From: Microglena sp. YARC
Taxonomy: Eukaryota > Chlorophyta > Chlorophyceae > Chlamydomonadales > Chlamydomonadaceae
Length of the DNA: 64,000 nucleotides
Assembly (NCBI GenBank): GCA_022414725.1
Contig: CM039464.1
Location: forward strand, 35,661,079-35,725,078
Direction: 5' to 3'
This document shows, in pieces, positions 58,671 through 64,000 of the stretch. The notes below the pieces were generated by a model. That model did not search any database, was not told the DNA's origin, and saw nothing but the letters and a program-made list of their open reading frames with translations. Numbering within the stretch: position 1 is the first letter of the stretch; each line of letters opens with the position of its first letter. A program made the position numbers and the translations under genes.

Positions 58671-58809
58671 CGCTCACTCATCATACATGTACATGTACTC
58701 GTTGCTCAAGCATCGTCCACTAAAACTTAAATTAAGTGTAAACACCTCAATAGTTTAAAAATAATCGATTTAATCTGTCCATTAGTTCCGTTTGACGAAA
58801 TCCCTGAAG

Positions 58810-59094
58810 ATGTCTTGGAGATCACTACCTGTAGAAATCATTTCTGAAATTGGTTCGTATCTATCTGTTTACGACGCAATCTCGTTCGGTGGTGTAAACA
58901 AACGCGTCAATGGGATAATGGATAAGATTCTATATGATTTACAAGCCCGACGCGAAGAGTTGTATGATAGAAAAAATCATATCATATTGATGACAGAAGC
59001 AAACCCAACCGAAGAAATGCTGGAAATATATGATGAGTATCATAAAGAATACTACTTGATTTCTTTACAGATAGCCAAAATGATGGGAGATTGA
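58810..59094 (+). CDS. Small F-box protein
   Basis: 94 residues from ATG 58810. SLPVEIISEIGSYLSVYDAI and FGGVNKRVNGIM form an F-box; the C-terminal half is a helical, acidic/aromatic tail (PTEEMLEIYDEYHKEYYLIS). Likely recruits host SCF ligase. The bases just upstream (tttgacgaaatccctgaaga) match the start of the F-box/LRR gene at 19186 in another frame, so a fragment of that gene lies before it. Confidence 0.7.
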   Translation: MSWRSLPVEIISEIGSYLSVYDAISFGGVNKRVNGIMDKILYDLQARREELYDRKNHIILMTEANPTEEMLEIYDEYHKEYYLISLQIAKMMGD

Positions 59095-59136
59095 CTGTAC
59101 GTGTAAAACATTTCATTTCACCGTTGTCCACTCCGG

Positions 59137-59172
59137 TACACGAAGCGGTTTCATTTTAGTATTCCGTTGACT
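59137..59172 (+). mobile_element. Solo transposon end RE9
   Basis: gtacacgaagcggtttcatt ttagtattccgttgact; only the TIR part is left, cut into ankyrin sequence without the final gta. Confidence 0.5.
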
Positions 59173-59430
59173 CTGGATCCATCAGCAGCTTGCAGACATC
59201 TGCCTGACCAGCCTTTGCAGCCAGCCGCAAGACCCAGCTGTTGAGAGAGTTCGCCCGGGCCCTGAACTCAATTCCAGCCACCGCTGGATCCATCAGCAGC
59301 TTGCAGACATCTGCGTGACCTGCCTTGGCAGCCTCACGCAAGGCCCTGCTGTCGCTAGAGTTCGCCAGGGCCCTGAACTCAAGTCCAGCCACCGCAGGAT
59401 CCATCAGCAGCTTGCAGACATCTGCGTATC
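59173..59430 (-). pseudogene. Ankyrin-repeat gene fragment
   Basis: Two and a half 37-residue repeats (AGHADVCKLLMDPAVAGIEF) nearly identical to the gene at 36162. Bounded by a Fanzor-family end on one side and a MITE on the other. Confidence 0.75.
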
Positions 59431-59438
59431 ACCGTGTA

Positions 59439-59642
59439 TACATTTGTTCTCAAATAATTTTGGGACACTCTGTATAATTTTATAGATATCCCCTGAAACC
59501 AGATACAGGTCCGTGGTTCACTACAACTATTTTTTGAGGAATGTTTGTAATATATACAAAGTGTCAAAAAGTTGCCTAAACGCAACGATCTGCAGTCTGG
59601 ATAAGTATAAGGTGTGTCCCACTTTATTTGAGAACAACTGTA
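59439..59642. mobile_element. Complete MITE of the second TIR family
   Basis: 204 bp, TA at both tips. Ends: tacatttgttctcaaataat and, inverted, tttatttgagaacaactgta. Interior: ccgtggttcactacaactat, acgatctgcagtctggataa. Confidence 0.75.
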
Positions 59643-59650
59643 GTACAAAC

Positions 59651-59834
59651 CATGGACGCAGGGGACGCCGAACTGGATGCTTTTCTGGAACAGAACCATG
59701 CTGCCCGGGCCGTCTATGAAAGACGCATTAGGTTAGCACAGTGTTTTTGGATGTTTTTCGAACGCCATTTTATGATGCATCACCATACGTGTGCACAGGC
59801 CGCCTTACACACTTCCAATTTCCATGCTTTATGA
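59651..59834 (+). CDS. Possible small protein next to a MITE end
   Basis: 60 residues from ATG 59651 (MDAGDAELDAFLEQNHAARA), helical. The MITE end faces the ATG 8 bases away. May be the 5' part of a larger lost gene; 59835-59963 holds nothing clear. Confidence 0.35.
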
Positions 59835-59963
59835 AGGGCGCCAGTCATCATCCTCGTCCACACACACGCGGTGGCGGCGGCAGCTTTCCGGGAAAGCAAT
59901 CGTCAACTCTTCATTTTTATTTGAATTGCCAACACTTCTTCTTCCGGAGTTTGTAGCATGGCT

Positions 59964-60254
59964 TCAAAAGAACAAGGCCATGTAATCGTCGATGTAAGGC
60001 ATGAACTCAAGCATATACGGGGTTGCTTTCATTTCTCGGATGACGAGCTCGATATCTCTGTACATCGCGTGTGGATCATTGTACATCCCGTTTTCCACCC
60101 TGAAATCCGAGGGGTGCAGTTCAACGTTGCAAGCGTCCAATGAGTCGAAAATATAAAATATGTACGTCAAGTCCTCACGTACACACTGAAGACGAATCTC
60201 ATTGTGCATCTCGGAAAAATCGAAAGCCCCCCCACCACTACTCATTTGACTCAT
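59964..60254 (-). CDS. Hypothetical protein divergent from the helicase
   Basis: 96 residues; starts at 60254 or 60245. FDFSEMHNEIRLQCVREDLT, YIFYIFDSLDACNVELHPSD, ELVIREMKATPYMLEFMPYI. Compact alpha/beta protein, no family recognised. Its start overlaps or abuts that of the helicase, so both share a promoter region. Confidence 0.55.
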   Translation of the reverse strand: MSQMSSGGGAFDFSEMHNEIRLQCVREDLTYIFYIFDSLDACNVELHPSDFRVENGMYNDPHAMYRDIELVIREMKATPYMLEFMPYIDDYMALFF

Positions 60255-61939
60255 GGCAACAGTTCTTATTATCTGTTCAATGATTACAACAAGTACCATG
60301 GTCGTCTCGAATAACAGTAAAGCTTCTGCACCCCCCCGTGTTGCAAAAAAGAAAGCGGTACCAAAGTCAGCAGTCTCGGTGCCGAAGAAAACACGTGCAA
60401 AGACAAATGCAAATAAGGCTAATGGAGCGACATCATCATCGTCATCGTCATCTTCATCATTTGCCTCCCGCACTACGTTCTCGGATCTTGATGGAGTCTC
60501 CAAGTGCGCTATTGAATCCCTTCACGATGACTTCAAGTACAAGATGATGTCTACCTCTCAGTCCATGTACATGCAGGCGCTCATCAACGGCCATGACATG
60601 CTCGTGCGCGCAGGCATAGGCACAGGCAAGACTATCGGGTTCCTCCTCCCGCTCCTAACGAGACTCTTGGATAGTAAGAATACTGTAGCAACAGGGTCCA
60701 CCAACAAAAAACCCCTCCTCGTGGCAGCGGTGATCGTCTCGCCGGCGCGCGAGCTCGCAGAACAAACGCTAGAGCAGGCGAGGCGCCTGCTAGCGCGGTG
60801 CCCTAAGTCGCTGAGCGTCCATGCGCTGGTGGGTGGAGTCCGTTCTACATCAGGCGACAGGTCAGCACTCAACGATGCGGCACTCCGGGGCGAGAGGATA
60901 GTTGCGGTCGTCACACCGGGTCGGCTCATGGAACACATGCAAAGTACCCCTGGATTCAGCGAAGGGCTTGCAAAGCACGGACGTGTGCTAGTGCTGGACG
61001 AGGTGGACCGCCTGCTAGACCCAGGATTCAGACCAGTGGTCATGAAGGTGGCAGCTGCCATGGCCAATCCCGAGAGACAGACGTTGTTGTTTACGGCCAC
61101 GGCGTCCAAGGATGTGCAGGAACTTTCCAGGTCTCTTCTAAAGGGGGACGACACCTTCTTGAACGCGGGGGCGAGCGAGGCTCAAGGATCTGACGGAGCG
61201 GCACACAACGCGAATGTGAAGCAGGAGGCAGTGCTCGTTCGCGCAGACCAAATGGTGCCTGTCATACGCGAGGAATTCCTTAGCGAAAAGGATGGTCTTA
61301 CCGTTATCTTCGTTCCGACCGCTGCGATGGCGTCCACACTGGCGTCCATTTTGCGTTCCTACAAGGATGCTGGCACGAGTGTGTTCGAGATTCACTCGCG
61401 GCTCTCTCAGGGACAGCGCAGTCGCGCTGTCTCGGACTTCAAGAATGCGAAACCACCTGCAGCTATAGTGGCCACCGACGTTTTCGCTAGGGGACTCGAC
61501 GTTTCGGGGGTGACGCTTGTTCTTCAGCTCGGGATTGCGCCTGACAACGCGCAGGTTGCGCACCGTGTGGGCCGCACAGGTCGCGGGGGGGCTAAGGGGC
61601 GTGCGCTTATGGTATTGGCCATGTCCGAGGAACGAGTCTTGCGAGACCTTATCGACCGCGAGAAGATGCCGATCGTTTTGCGACCTGCGTATACCTATGA
61701 ACTGCCGCCGCCCCCCCCCCCCTGTTTCCCCTCACGCTACTTGCAAGACATTCATCGCGTCGATAGGGTTTTACAAAGCTCAGATGAAGCGGTTGGGGTG
61801 GAAAAGCAATGAGCTGGTCCCGTTTGTGTATGAGATGTTCGCCTCCTTGGGCGTGAATACAATCTCCGCTTGTCCAGTAAATGCGAAGTTGGTTAAGAAA
61901 ATGGGTTTGCTTGCGGACCACGGATTGAAGATCCAGTGA
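60253..61939 (+). CDS. DEAD-box RNA helicase, likely frame break in a C12 run
   Basis: Motifs: AGIGTGKT (I), SPARELAEQ (Ia), TPGRL (Ib), VLDEVDRLL (II, DEVD instead of DEAD), FTATAS (III), VATDVFARGLDVSG (V), HRVGRTGRGG (VI). The N-terminal 75 residues are Lys/Ser-rich; 60298 is an alternative ATG that would leave room for a promoter. The current frame ends at 61812, but after C12 (61711-61722) the frame one base over reads ASIGFYKAQMKRLGWKSNEL and ISACPVNAKLVKKMGLLADH to 61939, which fits the C-terminal extension of MSS116-type helicases. One C fewer would join them. Likely role: viral mRNA remodelling. Confidence 0.88.
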
Positions 61940-62017
61940 ATTTACACATTCGTTCAAACAAGTGTCATTTAAGTGTTCCATTCACTTTAAATTCTTCGTC
62001 ATTCTTTGCATACCCTC

Positions 62018-62596
62018 ATGATGTCTAATTCTTCTTCTTCATACGTTCGCCTCCCACCGAACCTCTCTCGCAACCTCCTATTCTATAGCAAGCACTGCCA
62101 CATAAGTAGCATAGTGATAGGGGCCATTCGCAGGACCGACACGCGTTCGCGGTTCCTGTTCGTCTGTATTGACGGTCGGCAAGCGTCGATCCCATCGTGT
62201 GTGGAGAGTGTTCCCATGATCATCACTAGTGACGCGGGTATTATACGCGGGGAGAATGACATCATCGACTTTGTCGCGTCCGCCAAGGACGCTGTGGTGG
62301 AGCCTGTGGATTCCGATTTGATGACTGCGTCGGACCTCTCAAGGGAGTACGAGAGCATGTCTTTCCTGGACGATGGAGCGCACAACTCGCAGATGTCCAC
62401 CAGCAGCTGTAGGTTTCTTTCTCTGGATGCGATTGATCCAGTGTAAGGGGGGTTCCCTGCGTTCTCCTCTTCACAGCAGCACTTGAGCGCCGCTGCATCG
62501 TCGGTGGTTGGGAATGGGGGGGGGGACGTGATTGATAAGATGGTAAGGGAGAGAGATATCGAAGCAAAACAGTTTCAACAACAGTGCCAGTCATGA
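62018..62596 (+). pseudogene. Hypothetical protein with C-terminal helix after an in-frame TAA
   Basis: From ATG 62018: SYVRLPPNLSRNLLFYSKHC and a beta domain (FLFVCIDGRQASIPSCVESV). TAA at 62444-62446 is followed in frame by GGFPAFSSSQQHLSAAASSV, a Gly run (G10 at 62516-62525) and the helix DVIDKMVRERDIEAKQFQQQ, ending at 62596. The helix looks like a true C-terminus. Mutation, error or readthrough. Confidence 0.5.
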
Positions 62597-62666
62597 GACA
62601 CATAAAGACTTTGGAGTCTTAACTGTGTAAGGATCAAAACTTCTAAGGTTCGAATAACTTGAAAGA

Positions 62667-63062
62667 ATGTCTTCGTTGGTGTTGTTCAATTTGAAGACGG
62701 CAGACTTCCTGTCGGATCTGGATGGGATTCTGTCCGACATGTACGACTACACCCTATTCAAGCAAGGGGTTACGTTGATGTCTTCCTTTGATGCTAGAGC
62801 GCCGTATCGTTATTTCAACGAATACGTTATGATTCCATATGGGAAATACATCAAATCTCGCGACTACAAGTTTTTCTTAGAAACCCCGATCGAAGAAGAA
62901 AACGTGGATAACATGGACTTCATGGACATGAAGTTCGACTTCAAGATCGTGGATATCATACGCTCCAGGTGGCAGACGCTCACACAAGCAGACAGGTCGG
63001 CCGTATGGGAACATCTAGGTCTGCTTCTTATTCTCTGCGAAAGGTGCATCAAGGAAGAATGA
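62667..63062 (+). CDS. Hypothetical protein
   Basis: 131 residues, start ATG 62667. Aromatic/acidic: YDYTLFKQGVTLMSSFDARA, YVMIPYGKYIKSRDYKFFLE, VDNMDFMDMKFDFKIVDIIR. No motif known. Clean frame near core genes; ttgaaagaatg at the start resembles the Rpb1 leader. Confidence 0.6.
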   Translation: MSSLVLFNLKTADFLSDLDGILSDMYDYTLFKQGVTLMSSFDARAPYRYFNEYVMIPYGKYIKSRDYKFFLETPIEEENVDNMDFMDMKFDFKIVDIIRSRWQTLTQADRSAVWEHLGLLLILCERCIKEE

Positions 63063-63321
63063 ATCTGCAGAAACGTTACAAAAACACGGCCGTGTGGGTC
63101 TCGCGTGTTGGATCATGTGCGGATGGCCCTCCGAGATGAAGGGACAAAGGTGTGATTGATGATACAGATGAAGAACTATTATGGTTATGTTTGACAACAA
63201 TCGCAGACAAAGTTCTCAAGCTTTCCAATCTCGCAACCTGCACACACTTGTACAGGTGCTTACGCTGTTTCTCTGTAGTTGTCGCAAAGTGCAAAGAGTG
63301 CAGCGCATTCAATGCATCTGC
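63063..63321. other. No supported gene
   Basis: Both strands have open frames but neither has a convincing start or composition. Confidence 0.3.
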
Positions 63322-63783
63322 TCATAAGTCACGTAGGGTTTGTATGTGGCGGTCAAGGAACATCAGCTTCTTCTTTTGCATCAAAGCCTTGTCAGCCTTC
63401 TGGAAGAACACTTCCAGAGATTTGACAGCCTCGGCTAAACGACGAGGACATGCGTTACGCAATCGGGGAATGCGGGATGGAAGGTGGTTCAAACACGTGT
63501 ACAAATGACCCCGCAAGCGAAGAGATGAAGAAGATGCATTTTTTATTACTTGATCTGTCGCATCGTTTTGATCATTCGATTTTTGATCATTCGATTTTTG
63601 ATCATTCGATTTTTGATCATTCGATTTTTCCTGGAAATCACGAGTGCTTGTAAAGAGGATCCATGCCGTTTCGATGATCATCAGCGTCGCTACTCTCTTG
63701 TCAGCAACGGGGCGGTGTATGTACCACACGGTAGCGAGCACGCTCAACACGGCAACTGTAACCGTTTTTGAAGTTATCATCAT
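63322..63783 (-). CDS. Small membrane protein with KSNDQ repeats
   Basis: 153 residues. N-terminal hydrophobic segment (VTVAVLSVLATVWYI), a second weaker one (ATLMIIETAWILF), then four KSNDQ repeats (15-bp tandem units, 63573-63632) and a basic C-terminal helix (ADKALMQKKKLMFLDRHIQT). Function unknown. Confidence 0.5.
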   Translation of the reverse strand: MMITSKTVTVAVLSVLATVWYIHRPVADKRVATLMIIETAWILFTSTRDFQEKSNDQKSNDQKSNDQKSNDQNDATDQVIKNASSSSLRLRGHLYTCLNHLPSRIPRLRNACPRRLAEAVKSLEVFFQKADKALMQKKKLMFLDRHIQTLRDL

Positions 63784-63959
63784 ATTTGTTTCTGTTCACT
63801 CATGATTTATATTCGCTTTCTCGCACATGCGAAGACTCGCACTTACGAATCGTCGAACATGCAAGCGCAACCTCCTCCATCTGCCTTTTCTGGATTAGAG
63901 AGGACACCCAATCGTTTTTCTTTCTGAATTTTTTGCTTCGTTCACGCATCTCATTGAAC

Positions 63960-64000
63960 ATGGCCGGTAAGCGATCGAAGTCTCTGTCGGTGAGATCGGA
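63960..64000 (+). CDS. Start of a gene leaving the window
   Basis: ATG 63960, open to the window edge (MAGKRSKSLSVRS). Too short to identify. Confidence 0.3.
   Translation, partial: MAGKRSKSLSVRS

Noticed and set aside
1..64000. tRNA and rRNA genes
   Set aside because: I found no cloverleaf or rRNA-like sequence by eye; a tRNA scan would be needed to exclude them.

Overview
The window looks like part of the genome of a large eukaryotic DNA virus (Nucleocytoviricota type), either free or integrated in its host. The strongest evidence is a complete, intron-free viral-type Rpb1 (53998-58620) beside a DEAD-box helicase, with fibre-like virion proteins, F-box/ankyrin/LRR proteins, A32-like ATPases and a DNA cytosine methyltransferase nearby. 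A pherophorin-type extracellular matrix gene (38777-40167) points to a green-algal, probably volvocine, host; that is inference from one gene. I see no rRNA, tRNA or bacterial operon. I cannot name the viral family. Layout: 0-27 kb is accessory and transposon-rich. It holds repeat proteins, caspase-like proteins, a TIR-bounded element carrying a DDE-transposase remnant fused in frame to a Fanzor (eukaryotic TnpB/OMEGA nuclease), LRAT-like proteins, a family of small P-loop ATPases, an F-box/LRR pseudogene and many short repeats. 27-33 kb has a third caspase-like gene and a fibre cluster ending in a peptidase S74 chaperone. 33-44 kb has Fanzor debris, an ankyrin protein, a ribonucleotide reductase fragment, the pherophorin gene, a cytosine methyltransferase, a DUF2177-like and a SLATT-like membrane protein. 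44-49 kb has coiled-coil and fibre proteins. 48.5-53.4 kb is a second Fanzor neighbourhood with one intact copy, one truncated copy and one internally deleted copy with both ends. 53.9-64 kb is core-like (Rpb1, F-box, DEAD helicase, small conserved-looking genes). The most interesting system is the Fanzor complement. Eight or more dispersed copies of a transposon end carry a conserved pair of hairpins, one usually capped by a GNRA tetraloop, exactly where a Fanzor guide (omega) RNA scaffold is expected. Several lack a full nuclease gene and could be guide units served in trans by the intact Fanzor at 49912-51921. Ends of a second TIR family (TTTGAGAACAACTGTA) lie just upstream of start codons, pointing into the gene, in seven cases. 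A strong caveat is that at least ten otherwise good genes are broken by one-base frame changes, some in homopolymers, and six by in-frame stops. This may be decay of an integrated virus, sequencing error, or (less likely) recoding; raw reads would decide.
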